From assembly GCF_000524195.1 (NCBI RefSeq), contig NW_020170481.1, positions 91,499 through 155,498 on the forward strand: a stretch of 64,000 bases of DNA, given 5' to 3'. The DNA is from Echinococcus granulosus (Eukaryota; Platyhelminthes; Cestoda; Cyclophyllidea; Taeniidae). Shown piece after piece: positions 40,701 through 51,100 of this stretch; within the stretch, counting starts at the first letter, position 1, and each line of letters starts with the position of its first letter. A program made the position numbers and the translations under genes. Below the pieces are notes generated by a model. That model saw nothing but the letters and a program-made list of their open reading frames with translations, was not told the DNA's origin and made no database searches.

Positions 40701-42790
40701 AAGAAGTCAGGAAATCGGCTGAAGTGGCGATATGAGAACCATCACAGAGCAAGAAAACATTTAAACCATAAATGGATTACAAAGAAGCCTAAAAGTAAAG
40801 GCAGTTACAGCCTTCACTTTCTTTTCTATCGTAAGGAAATTAAAGGTAACTCAGTCATTTTTCGCCCTCTTTTTTAACGTAAAAGGGAGTATTAGTTTAC
40901 AAAGGTAACAAGTACGAATCCGAGGAAGAGTGTGATTTAACTATAAAAAGGAAAGAGAGAAAGGGAGGCAAGAGATTCAGCATTGAAGGAATTTTATAAA
41001 CTTTCAACAAAAGATTTGATGACATCACTCCCACGTTTGTTTCTAGACGTTCAATGTCACGCTGCTGGATGACGTCTGTGCAGTGGCAAAAACTTGACTT
41101 AAAATGGGAAATGGGCATGAGAGGTGCTACGCTGTGGCAAGTATATTCCAAGCAGAAAATTGTCAGTAGTAAGGGAGGTGATTGCTCTGACGCGTCTAGG
41201 GAGGGTAGGAGGACGAGAACAAACACAGAGCATGGGAAGACATTTTGAGTGACAGATTAGGGTTAGACAGTGGGGAAAATAATCCCTCACTAGGAGACAA
41301 GAGAAGTTACATTCTACAATCCATAACAATGTCATTTGTTCTCCATGAGAGTCGTAGAAGTGAGGAGCACTTTTGTCTTGTCAACTTGCCAAAAATTGAT
41401 GAACCGAGTCAGGTGTTTGCACTGAACCAAAGGTCGTGCAGTTCGCTAATTGTTGTACCGAATCAAGAAAATCATTGTCAGCGCATAGAATAAATAATGA
41501 GAACTGAGTGCGCAAGAAGTATCGATAAGGAGCGCAGGATTAATGAAACAAGGCGAAAGCAAACTGACAAAAGACGAGAGACAGGATACGCAGTGATTTC
41601 AGCCCTCAGAAGAATTGCTGATGTCAGACAAAACCGCGAAAATAACCCTTTTTAAGAAGGAAAAAATGCCACGGGAATGCCTTTATGGAGAAAAGTCGGC
41701 AGGAAACAACGCGGAGGGGGAGCAGTAGAGAAGGGTAGGAAGGAATCCAATTACGCTCTCGACACAAAGCCAGGGGAGACGCGTGAAATGCCAAAAGAGC
41801 GTGGGATGAATGAAAGGCTAAATTAATTGGAATTCAGTTCAAGAGGGGCTGTTATTTTCTACACATTGGAAAAGTTCCTGAGATGAAGTCATTATTTGCG
41901 TAGAAGAGTCTTTTTAAAAGAATGAGGGTGAGAGAGCTACACCGGTACAATAAATATTGCATCTTTGAAGCTGGTAGACAGCTGAGTGGTGAATCACATT
42001 GCTTCTTCACCCCAGACCATCTTTAGCAATCAAAATTACTGCACAAGAGAGGCATAAAATCGGCAAACGAGTAGGTGAAGTAGAGGCGGCGCAGATTTTA
42101 CCTAAACCGGAATGAGATGATGACCCTTTAAAATGTGCCGAAGCCAAAGGATAGAAATGCAGATGTAGGACAATTATTGTGGTGAATCGCGCCGCTTCCG
42201 CAACCAGTAAATCTACTTCTCAGCAGTCCGTCTCTTTGCCTCTCAAAATTAGGTGATAAAACGTTAGAAGAGGGAAGATTCTGAAAGTACCCGGACAAAT
42301 ATTGCTTGTTCCCTTTCGCATAAATTCAGGCTACAGTATATAAGTGCGATTCAGGAGAAGGGTGTGCAAACAATGGGCAGATGGGTAACTAGACCAGTTA
42401 GGTAGGGTAAAATGACCCTAAATGGATGTAAGAACCAGTTATAGACGCGATATACCTCTGAAGCTGTAAGTGTTTTGATTCGGACGATGAATCGCATTGT
42501 ATCAAGTGCCCAACCAATAAATTCACCCTCTAAAGACCTCACAATAATGCCTCTCAAACCAAGGCACAGTAGGGCTTTTCAAAAGGGAGATTTTGATAGG
42601 AAGACACTGAGCAAACCTGAGTCTCGAGGATACGTTCCAAACAAGTGCGGCAGACGGTGTGAGAGCAGGGCAATAGTTTGGCAGAATGAGCAGCCGAGTC
42701 GTAGCCGGACAGACAGGTCCCACAGGTGAGAAAGCTCTCCGAGAAGTCCTCTACATTGATCATCATCGTTTCCACCAAATGCGAAGACAT
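24973..42790 (-). CDS. TRIM-NHL protein (RING, B-box, coiled coil, filamin, NHL), complete gene of nine exons
   Basis: Probable E3 ubiquitin ligase and RNA-regulatory protein of the TRIM2/TRIM3/TRIM71/NHL-1 group. The nine exons join without a frame break into 939 codons. Domain order: split RING (residues 23-69), B-box (109-144), coiled coil (about 160-310), filamin/ABP280 repeat (about 381-456), NHL propeller (about 470-939). The family is usually 740-870 residues; the extra length lies in Ser/Gly/Thr-rich inserts at about 298-370, 612-630 and 700-800. The ATG at 42790 is preceded directly by an in-frame TAG, so it is the first possible start unless an upstream exon exists. The bases CACCTTTTAG before it also look like a splice acceptor, so a 5' exon or a trans-spliced leader is possible. 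Assigning one vertebrate orthologue is not safe. An AATAAA on the minus strand at 24326-24331 could be the polyadenylation signal. Confidence 0.93.
25833..26174 (-). CDS. TRIM-NHL exon 8: NHL repeats with a serine tract
   Basis: Residues 572-685. It begins IVDRISSSRFVEPTSVC and continues into the blade GRILVADNGAGCIFAY. A run of AGC/AGT/AAC codons at about 25985-26030 inserts a Ser/Asn tract in the loop between blades. The propeller resumes with DALRRITGICVMTSGEIVLA. Donor AGG|GTCAGT in phase 0. A fragment of this exon with a destroyed acceptor lies at 8838-8906. Confidence 0.9.
26745..27052 (-). CDS. TRIM-NHL exon 7: first NHL repeats
   Basis: Residues 469-571. A Thr/Pro-rich loop is followed by NHL-type blades. 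The motifs VLLLDTGNSRLLVADAATG and GPRGLWIVNWRANELMLLDL match the hydrophobic, Asp, small, Asn-Arg-x-hydrophobic pattern of NHL repeats. Acceptor CCTCACAG, donor GAG|GTATGG in phase 0. It is absent from the left duplicon. Confidence 0.88.
27227..27491 (-). CDS. TRIM-NHL exon 6: filamin/ABP280 repeat
   Basis: Residues 381-468. This is a clear immunoglobulin-like filamin repeat, with the diagnostic strands DPINVRFEDAQG, VDHGDGTYEVSL and the closing PIRGSPFNLHV. In TRIM-NHL proteins this domain sits between the coiled coil and the propeller. The donor is GATG|GTGGGT in phase 1. No copy of this exon is visible in the duplicon at 7-15 kb. Confidence 0.94.
28051..28377 (-). CDS. TRIM-NHL exon 5: coiled-coil end with a 73-codon low-complexity insert
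   Basis: 109 codons (272-380). The ends IDVRSISKGISYLNDKLD and PEELYLHLLAK are helical. Between them is a Ser/Pro/Thr/Gln-rich stretch of about 73 codons. Acceptor CACACAG and donor AAG|GTGCGT are in phase 0. The duplicate at 9852-9959 has both helical ends but lacks exactly 73 codons of the middle. Confidence 0.9.
30089..30265 (-). CDS. TRIM-NHL exon 4: coiled coil
   Basis: 59 codons (residues 213-271), all charged helix, from AAESSFAEIRALVERRQAEV to CDRLNSL. Acceptor AACAG and donor CTA|GTGCGT are both in phase 0. The frame stays open for 36 codons past the donor, but joining at CTA leads straight into the helical start of exon 5. A frameshifted partial copy of this exon lies at 12871-12952. 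Confidence 0.88.
32469..32488. repeat. CA microsatellite
   Basis: About nine CA units in a TRIM intron. Similar tracts occur at 4449-4462, 12671-12688 and 34832-34853, with a GT tract at about 35506-35525. The tracts at 4449 and 12671 are at homologous positions in the two duplicon copies but differ in length. Confidence 0.9.
32970..34600. repeat. Source-side copy of the 6960-8787 block inside a TRIM intron
   Basis: Lies in the 6.3 kb intron between exons 3 and 4 of the TRIM-NHL gene. It is collinear with 6960-8787, in the same orientation. I see no coding exon in it. Confidence 0.8.
35632..36066 (+). other. Open frame of 144 codons inside TRIM intron 3, unknown
   Basis: Starts MRNGEKICTNKHGFGLRVMA and ends CKVSEERR. 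It lies antisense to the TRIM gene in its longest intron, in a purine-rich stretch. It is hydrophilic and mixed in composition, with no signal peptide, membrane helix or domain that I recognise. It is among the longest frames in the window that no recognised gene accounts for. It could be a nested gene or chance. Confidence 0.2.
36563..36788 (-). CDS. TRIM-NHL exon 3: end of B-box, Gly/Ser link and first coiled-coil helix
   Basis: It begins GHATEAC, supplying the last B-box ligands, followed by a run of Gly and Ser. A helical stretch then starts at HNVISFSVAIKRCSEILLYK and continues with heptad-like Leu spacing. It ends at residue 212 with donor GCT|GTGAGT in phase 0. The next intron is 6.3 kb, the longest in the gene. 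It contains the block that is duplicated at 12.9-15 kb. Confidence 0.9.
38298..38533 (-). CDS. TRIM-NHL exon 2: end of RING and most of the B-box
   Basis: It opens after CACCACCAG with ADEETMRCPICRE, giving RING Cys66 and Cys69. A link rich in Gly, Ala and Pro leads to a type-2 B-box with Cys109, His112, Cys120, Cys123, Cys128 and Cys131 (core HPNQELLFCETC). The donor is ACTCG|GTGGGT in phase 2. The B-box is completed in exon 3 by His139 and probably Cys144. Confidence 0.92.
42617..42790 (-). CDS. TRIM-NHL exon 1: start and first half of RING finger
   Basis: 58 codons. It carries zinc ligands Cys23, Cys26, Cys42, His44, Cys47 and Cys50 of a C3HC4 RING, with the segment LLPCSHTVCRTCLERI. The last Cys pair is in exon 2, so the intron splits the RING. 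The donor is CAG|GTTTGC in phase 0. The first intron is 4.1 kb, the second longest in the gene. Confidence 0.9.
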
Positions 42791-44091
42791 CTAAAAGGTG
42801 ATTTTAATGGAGTTTCAATGGCGCTCTAAGTAAAGGGGACGCCGGAGGAAAGACAAATGAAGAGTGGATTTATTTCGCTGGTATGCAGAATGAAAAAAAG
42901 CGAGCTGGGAGCCAAATGGAGATGAGGAGAAGAGAAGCAGGGAAATGGAGAGGAGACGCTTTACTTCAAGTAAAAGTGACATGCGGTAAGCACTGTGAGC
43001 ACACTTACGAGGGTAAGGATCATTTTTGTGATTTGGTGCTTTACAATGCTGCAAATGAAAGTGCAAAGTAGGCCGCTTTACAACCATTCATATTGAAGGC
43101 GAACTTACGAAACACTGGGATTGGAAATGTGGTAAAAAAATCCAAGGGCTAAATGAAATTGTGGTCATCCTACGATTTATAGATGGTAAGTCACAGCAGC
43201 ATTAGAAGGCAGTAAAAGTTTATGCGTGTCTAGATATTTAACCAAATCTGATTTGATTCAGTGATTCACGATTCGAGCACTACTTGAATTCGTCAACTAC
43301 AAATGAATCATAAGAATTTAGAAATTTGGTAAAGGATTGTTGGGTAATGTAGGCCAATGACATTTCTCATCAGTACTTGGCTTCTTCTTAAACCTAATTA
43401 GACGGATTGATAAATAGGTGGGTGAGGGATTGAAAAGAAGTAGAAACTAGTATGGTATTCGTTGAAAATAAATTTCTGAAGTACAGCAAAAAGCATCATC
43501 AGGGACAATAGGAAAAAGTGATGTAGTTACAAGAAGGCATGTTTTCAAAAAAGCTCAAAATACCAAGATGGGGGAAGTGAGAGAATCAAGATATCTAGGA
43601 AGCCAGTAATGCGCACCTTTGTGCCGTTTTAACTTGCAATCATCACAAAACCACTGTAACAAAAACCCAGTAGAATCCACAAGTCACCTCGCAGGAGCTA
43701 CCACCCAATGATTGGCGAGGTGGAGGTCATTTGCTTCAGCCTATCCATTTTAAGCAAAATTTATGAAGAGCCTATATGTGTTATGTTTGTAAATCTGTTT
43801 CAAATATAATAAAATCCTCAAAGTATGCATAACCAATTGAAAGTGTAAGTATTTTAAGCAACAAAACAGATAGAAATAAAGATTTTTGGAATGAGAAGAT
43901 AAATTTGCTAGCAATAAATTTCATTTGGTTGCAACCAGAAATGTCGAGTTCTCTCTATTTTTGATTACTATAACAGGATATGAATTTATCATGTTGTGAG
44001 CAGTTCAACTTATTGTGTCTCAAAATTCGGTTATGCAAATTTATAAAACAGGAAAGCTTTCCACTCTATTTATTAAGTCTTTTTTAAAGAA
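42791..44091. other. Upstream of the TRIM-NHL gene, no gene seen
   Basis: The first 300 bases are purine-rich on the plus strand and could hold a 5' exon of the TRIM gene. From about 43100 the sequence becomes AT-rich with no convincing open frame. Confidence 0.45.
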
Positions 44092-44841
44092 ATGCTGCTG
44101 CAAAACATTGCACAGCAGTCACGCGTCCTCTTAAATGAAAGTATTACTTATCTAGAGGAAAAATTTTGTGATATATGGAAATCTTTGTGGAGGAGTAATT
44201 TGATAATTTACTCAACTGTTTCTCTAATAATATCAACCCTTTGGACTCCACGTATTTTTCTTTGGCGTTATGAGTCTCATCTAAAAGCAGGAAGTCAAAA
44301 TGCTTAAAAGAATCTGATTTGTTTCCATACAGGAGGGATGGGAGGCTGTTGTCGTGGCCCGGAGACCAGGACGCTGTGCAAAGGAGGACCCCCAAGTGCT
44401 CGCGAAATCAAAACGAGAAGGTAACCAAGTGTTAAGCATTACAGCACTTCTGCCGAATTACATGGTGCACTAGCACACCCATAGCTTAGGGGCCTTATTT
44501 TTCACTGGTGCAGTCCGGCGCGAATTCCCCACGCTGGTGGCAGTGGTGGAAGAGTCCAAACCGGGATTTTAGCTGAATCTGCACGAAATATCTACAGAAA
44601 AGACAAAAATAACTTATATTTTTCCTCCTGGTGGCGCTCAGGCACTATATCCCAAATGGATTCATTGTCCATGCGGTTGGGCTTGGAAGTTAGGTTTCCT
44701 TCCGTTGCATTTCTTCCGCTTCGCCTTCGAGCTCCTGTCTCGAAGACGAATGTAACTTTATGCCATGACCTGTTAAGCGCGGTGTGGAAGGTTGACCACA
44801 CAGTCGAGCAATGGATTTGTTGCTCGAGAAGAATAAAGTGA
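44092..44841 (+). other. Possible unrecognised small gene or retroelement fragment
   Basis: This is a GC-richer island in AT-rich DNA with exon-like signals. An open frame starts at 44092 (MLLQNIAQQSRVLLNESITY, with a hydrophobic stretch). A segment at 44333-44420 is bounded by CATACAG and GAAG|GTAACC. Another starts after GGTGCAG at 44514 and can be read open to 44841. A perfect 8-base stem hairpin at 44804-44827 is followed by AATAAA at 44832-44837. The minus strand is also open over 44592-44801, so the coding strand is not certain. I recognise no domain. The hairpin plus polyadenylation signal would also suit a degraded LTR element. Confidence 0.25.
44804..44827. repeat. Perfect hairpin beside a polyadenylation signal
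   Basis: TCGAGCAA at 44804-44811 and TTGCTCGA at 44820-44827 form an 8-base perfect stem with an 8-base loop. AATAAA follows five bases later. It may mark a transcript end. Confidence 0.5.
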
Positions 44842-45699
44842 ATATTCGATGTTTTAATTTGTCAATTTATTCTTTGCCTCCTTTTTGACCGGTTCAGCGG
44901 CTCTATTGTCTGCCAACCAAGACAAACATGGGGGCGATTGACTCCCTGCCGTACTAGCGACGCTAGGCTACGATAGTATCTGAACGATGATTGGCATCAC
45001 TGTTGAGATACAGTGCCCGCACAACGTGATGAGATTACGGAGAAGACCAGTCCAACGCGGTCGGTGACACAACAACATAAATCACATATCCGTAGGTTAA
45101 GCGTTTTATTGACTCAGACAATTAAATGGACGCTGTCATCCTGCGCCTCCCTCTTCTGTTGTGCTTTCAGCGTCACAACCACAACCACCATTGCCTTCAA
45201 TGGCTGGGCACAAACTCTACCATTTCTAACAGGCTCCGACATTCACAAGGAGTCTACGTGAGCAGCCACATCTGAATCAAACTTCAATTACTCCCCAGGC
45301 GAAAGAAAGCTAACCGTTCTGAGACCTACATCGTTATATACGGTTTCTGCTCACTGACCACGTTAGGCACCTCAAGGTATGGACAGCCTCTACCCGGTTT
45401 CGAGTCAACTTCCAAAGTTGGTTCATTCCTGAATAAGACCAAAATCATCCACCGAAAGAGGATCTTTCAGGAGAGACAAAAAACACTAAGATTTGCGGAC
45501 CTTCAACATTACTCAAAAAACCATGGACATGATAAAACAATGGCTTGCCGATTCATTCATTCACCTACTAGTTTAAGTGAATCATTAAATATGGTATGAA
45601 TCAAAGGGAGCAAGAATTTTGCTGAAAACATATAATTGCTTCAATAAACAAACAGCAAAATAAAGTAGCTGTTTTTACAAAGACACATACACCGGGAAA
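44842..45699. other. Spacer downstream of the LEM gene, no gene seen
   Basis: A GC-richer stretch at about 44900-45460 has a 45013-45261 open frame without recognisable features. The rest is AT-rich. A retroelement remnant is possible but I could not find paired terminal repeats. Confidence 0.35.
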
Positions 45700-46204
45700 C
45701 TAGAACAGCAAATCTCTGTAAAAGATAGTTGCAGCCAATAAGATGTTCAAGATTACGAAACCAACAGCAACAACCATGGGGAACTTTGATCTGTGCTGTT
45801 GTTCCTCCACCTTTTTTGTGTGAATGTTGAGGCGATTGGTGGTAGGAGCAGTATCTCCAGCCCCAAAATTGTGCCTTAGGTGAACGTCGACATCCCCATC
45901 TTTGTCCTCCTCATCAGAGCTACCTTCACTGGCTTCACTGTCATGCAGGTTAATATGGCTAAAAACAGCTTACTTTTCCGGATATTCAGCATCAGCTAGA
46001 AATCCATACTCTGATTAAATGAATATGGACTTACGATTTATCAATTTGAAAAGCTTCCTCCTCAGTAATTCTCTAACCGCGTCATCTATGAAATAAAAGT
46101 GGAGAGAAGATGACACCTGTAATTGGCGGCGGCGCATAACCATTTTCCTCCAACTGTTCTCGCAAATCATCATCAGATAAGCTTTTGAGCTCAGAGATGT
46201 CCAT
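45700..46204 (-). CDS. Small LEM-domain protein with C-terminal membrane anchor (emerin-like)
   Basis: Probable inner nuclear membrane protein that binds the chromatin factor BAF through its LEM domain. Exons: 46117-46204, 46035-46085 and 45700-45995. The LEM fold covers residues 1-46: LSDDDLREQLEENGYAPPPI in exon 1, then DDAVRELLRRKLFKLIN across the junction. An acidic linker (SEGSSDEEDKDGDVDVH) leads to one hydrophobic helix, FPMVVAVGFVILNILLAATI, and a short tail. An in-frame TAA (45970-45972) interrupts exon 3, inside a 15-base GTAAGC...TTTTTAG segment (45959-45973). Removing that segment leaves 139 residues in frame; keeping it truncates the protein before the anchor. An in-frame upstream ATG at 46282 would add 26 residues with no LEM character, so I prefer 46204. 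Confidence 0.85.
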
Positions 46205-47307
46205 ACTGAACACCACAAATTGGAAATAGGGACGTGGAAGTTCGGGCCAATTGGAAGCCGAGGCTGAGCCACAACATACCAAATGGTCATGTCAAATATG
46301 GCGTGCGCGAATAACAATATCTTTCTTGAATCATGTTTTTGTTAAAACTCCAGAAAAATACGTCAAAAAATTGTATTCAAATAAGGTAATCATGGAGACT
46401 GGAGGATAAAGATGAATAAGGATTAAATGCTAAAATTTGTCAATTGTGCCATACTGCGCTTACAATCAAACCATCTGTTTACGCAGAGAAAAGTTTAGCA
46501 TTAAGATATATACGAAAATTTAACCTTGTGATGATCAACTTTTTCGTGCTATTTGCATTCGGTGAAATTTTTCTTCATTTGGCTGTCTAGTCCAGGAACT
46601 TCTGTTACATTTAACCATTTCTGTATGGTATGGTAAAATTAGTTTTAATCTATTTAATAGTGTAGTAACCACATGCAGCTTATTTAAATTGGCGTCCTTT
46701 GTCGTTCTTTAAATAGCATTTGACTTTATAGGATTAAGTAAAACGATGAAAATCTTCGTTACTAATCCTAAAAGGAATCGGTTTCAGCCAGCCTTAATAT
46801 CACTGTCATCAGTTACAAGCATAGATATCGTAGGAAAGTCTACATCAAAACCGCATAGTTCATAAAGTGCTCCGTAATTAATACCTTTATTACCTTTCCT
46901 AAAGAGAAAAAAACTTTGTGAGCTTGTAAGGGCACATATTTAAGTCGCCTTGATAGGCAATCCTTTAATGTCTTTGTTTCATATGTGTTATTTAATTACA
47001 AGTCTTTCTCTTACATTATACTCAGTTTAACCGTGCTTCTTCTATGATAGGCTATTTCAATGTGTCTTTAAACCATTTTGGCTTTTTGGTTTGCATAATT
47101 CTAAGAACAACTGACTTTGATTATGGCCATATCGACCAACTTACGTACATATTAATCCATCCGGTACTTTACTGCAGGAATCCTCTCATCTTCATCAAAT
47201 GCACACAAAACGTGATCTAGGATAATTTAACGGCCTTTTGTTTTGTATTGTCCTGTCTTTTTGATTTGCTTTACATATTTAGTAAAACGCTTTATTGCTG
47301 CTTGGAC
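46205..47307. promoter_or_regulatory. AT-rich spacer between divergent genes
   Basis: This 1.1 kb stretch separates the starts of the minus-strand LEM gene and the plus-strand CCDC162-like gene. It probably holds both promoters. It is richer in A and T than either gene, and I see no clear TATA box or conserved element. The promoter role is inferred from position only. Confidence 0.35.
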
Positions 47308-48134
47308 ATGGATGACGAGGAAGACTTTTTAAGGATACAAGAAGAAGGCCTGAAATCCGACTTTCAGGACTTGAAAGCCCAAATTGAGGAGAATGAAATA
47401 ATTCACGGTATTCCTTCAAGAGGAATGAGGTAGATAATTTTGGCTTCTTCGGTCTATTTTGCACATTTTACAGCTCTTTCTACATTCCACGCGATCCGGA
47501 GCACTTTCGACGCAGACGCAAGCTTATTCTGCAACGAACCCTGCAAGTGACCTCACCCATGGAACTGGTGGTTCAGGCAGACCAGATGGTTGCCGATCAG
47601 GAAACTTGTAAAAAAGGCGAATTTAATGCTTCTACAATCCCTCCTCTTCTACTTCAGGTAATAGTCTTAATATACCACTCTTTTGTTTCAGTACTTCTTG
47701 GACAGAATGAGTGAGATTGTGAGTGCAAAGCATCTGCTCATGCTACGCTGGAAACGCTACTGCTCAGGCACCATGAAAGTTGAGAAAGTCTATAAAGACT
47801 ACCTTCAGGTTATCGAGTAAGTTGGGGCACAGTTTGTGACACTGTATCTTCACAGACGTCTAACAGAGGAATACCTGGAGTGCAGTTCCCGAGCTCATCG
47901 ATTATCCACGGCAGATGAGGCCTTATTAGCTGGAAATGATGGAGGTCTAGAGGAGGTGGAATTTGACGACTTTTTGATCTACTGGAGAGCGATTATCATT
48001 AAGTTACAATCACAGACCTACTTTAAACAGCTCATCCAAGTACTTCTGACATCAGTTGTTACCCTAACCTTCTGCTTTAGCTTATCAAGTGGTTTCCCTA
48101 TGGCCATCGTGAAGGCTTCAAACAAGACCTCTTG
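47308..48134 (+). CDS. CCDC162-like exons 1-5: N-terminal DUF4549 region
   Basis: Exons 47308-47429, 47474-47658, 47693-47816, 47856-48039 and 48081-48134. Introns are 34 to 44 bases. The region is helical and charged, starting MDDEEDFLRIQEEGLKSDF. It passes through FYIPRDPEHFRRRRKLILQ and YWRAIIIKLQSQTYFKQL, and ends LIKWFPYGHREGFKQDLL. At the exon 2/3 junction the frame reads IPSSSTSVLLDRM. Confidence 0.86.
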
Positions 48135-51100
48135 GTAAGACCTTTCCACTCATACAAAGATGAGACATGTAGAAACAGCCCTACCACCTATCTCACTACG
48201 AAGAGGACGGTGGTATTCGGCAGATGCTAAACCTTGTCCTGGAAAAAGGTCCGGCAACAGTCCGTGCTGCACTGGCCAATGGGGTGAGCAGCAGCACTAG
48301 TGAAGATGGTGGCGAACCAATTGAAGGTGCTGTGGAGGCTCCTGTTTCCGCTGTTCCTACCGCTGTCACCTCCACGGCGGAGACTGAGAAAGACACCGAC
48401 ACAGACGAGGCTGCAGGTGAGGCGAGTGCTCCTGCTGCCATGGATGCCCCCAGTAAATTAAGCAACTCGGAGAGTAACGATGGTGTAAGTCAACGAGCAG
48501 AGGAGTTGATGGTTCACACCGGTGGCACGACCAGCTCACAGGATGGCGCAGCTCCAGGTGCACCTACTCCACCTAAATCATCCGCCGTTACGTCTACCAC
48601 TATCGGTACTTCGGCAACAGGAGCCATAGCGGCATCAGTACCAACAGAATCGTCTTTGCGTGCATCTAAGAAACGCGGGCAGACAATGACCGGGGGTATT
48701 GAGTTGGGCGCGATTGATCAGGCATTTCGATTCTCTGAGCACGCACCCCAGCCCCCCGGAATGTTTATGGCGCAGTTGGGTGGATCAGGTATCCCTCTGC
48801 CTCCCACGACAACAAACATTCAGTACGCTGCGAGTGGAGGTGGCCTTGTGATCAACGAACGATACCACGGTCTACCTCTTCACACCAATGATCTGGCGAG
48901 TATTCGACCCCACTTGACCATTTTTGTTAAGGCCTATGGAATTGACATTGTGAGTTGGTACAGAGGGGAATAACTGCCCCTAAAAATTAACAAAAAGGCG
49001 AGAAATCTTTATTTATTTTGTAGAATATTCAAACAATCCGCTCGGCAGCAGATGAAATGGAGCTTTTTGCAGTGATTAATAGAAATTTTCGACGATTGTT
49101 TTTAGAGCAAGAGGAGATGCTAACTTTTAAAACCTACGACGCGACATCAGTAAGTCAGACGAGTTTATGGCGGGGGGTGACGTTGTCGCTTGTCATGACG
49201 ACTCGGTGTAATGTTTCGAGTCTTCTTAACTCCGATTTTTTGTGCATAAGTATGGGTCACTTTACTGACAGCCAGAGCACTTTCTTGGTATTTTGAATCC
49301 TTATATCATTTAAACCTCACGTTCAGCTCTATTCTGGAGCTGTAGAGGCATCACGAATACCGTAGGAGGTATGTTTATGGAGCTGATGCTGCTTTTTTAC
49401 TTTATGATAATAAGTAGTAATAACAGGCGTCAAGAACTAACTCATTATTTATTTCTTAGGGAAGACTTATTCTCCAAAATTAAATTCTCCAAGAAATCAA
49501 ACATTCCTGCATTATTTTTAATGCTTCTTTGAAATAATAGTTAATGAGAACTTGCTTTAATATAAATTTTTATATTAATAAAGTAGGGATTTGGTAAGTC
49601 AATTAGTATATCATGCTCAATGCCATTTACAGAGTGGTACGGAGCGCTGGGGCTTGGACTCACCGTCACATGCAATGAAAAAACCTTCCAATTGGCTACC
49701 GTTTATAAAATTGAAGCCGAAACGAAATGCTGATCTGGTGAAGAGCATGATGGAATTGCGCTGTGTCGGCAATGTCGACGAGGTCCTCCGCTCATTAGCT
49801 GCCTTCCTAAAGATTAATAAGCCTGAGGTGAGTCCGCTGATTAGCTGACATCGCGGTTTCTGACTGAATTTATTAAGTTAATACTGGTGCCTCATTAGGG
49901 ACTTTTGGAAGTGGGTTTGAAAGCATGGAAATGGATCGGCATCCCATATATATCCAAGTATCCACTCATCTTGGACTAAGTATATCTAGCAGTCTGAATT
50001 GGGGTATTTCTGAGTTAGAGGAATCTTATTTGCCTGCAATCCTAGCAAGAACTGTGGAAAGTTGAGTGATGAATCATTGAGCATTCAAAAGTTCACTACA
50101 GTCTTAAAAGTACGGTGTTTGCTCTAATATTGGGGAAGAAAAGTGGTGCCTAAAAGTTCCACCTTCCTCCACTCCTCTCCGCATTTTAGCGTGTACAAGA
50201 TGCTCTTCGGCACCATGCTATGCTAGTTCAACACCCACCAATCGTTCACGCAGCCTCTGTCGTCAGTCATCGACAAGGGATGAGTCTTAGCGAAATCTTT
50301 CGCAAGATTTTCTCAAGCCCCGAACTCTACGATGAGTAAGTTGACCTCTTCTCTATTTCTTGAAAAATTTTGAGTAAATATCTGAATCATCGGTGACTAT
50401 GCAATGACCTTAAACAGACCAATCTAATCGGCTAATCACAATTACCGCATTTCTTTGCAGAACCACCGTAAACGAATCCAAGGCCAGTGGACGAAGTACC
50501 TATGACTTCAATAGTGCTATGCAGATGCTGGGATTAGACGAGCAAACCGACGCCAAAGACGACTCATCAAGTGTTCAGGGTGGCTATCTATCCTTCCTCC
50601 ATCTGCGACACCTCAAAATGCGTGATGTTCAACGCACCGTACAGCAAATACTTTAAAGTTGTCCTTTTTAGACTGGGAAAAGAGGTCCATTTAAGATTGG
50701 GCTTAAGTAACGCCAGTTCAAAAAATAAGTAAATAGTAGTATTGTTATCCTGCTAGGTAGTTCGGTAGCAATGAGAGCTGTCTCAATGGAAATGTATTGA
50801 ATCTATGTCAAACAGACCAATTTTCACTTCTACTTTATTATTGTCCATATAAGTAGGGCGTTAACTGGGGCTAAGGACAGTTTAAGTTGTCAAGAAGTCA
50901 TTATTTTACTTCCATAGAATTTTTCTCCTTTAGTGCATCTCAGTCCTCAACTACTTTCGTTCAATTGAACGCACACTGACAATCAATGATCAGGGATTGT
51001 CGCTAGGCGGCCGTGGAGCAGAACGAGTGTAAGACCTTCTTATGTTCTACTACTAAAGCTGGCTTCCATTACTAGCTACTTGACAAAGTTGAACCTACTT

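Noticed and set aside
46015..46317. 100-codon minus-strand open frame over the LEM gene
   Set aside because: It is in a different frame from the LEM domain. Only its middle (AVRELLRRKLFKLIN) is real, and belongs to LEM exon 2.
48196..48465. Ser/Ala-rich open frame on the minus strand
   Set aside because: It is the antisense shadow of CCDC162-like exon 6, which joins in frame with its neighbours.
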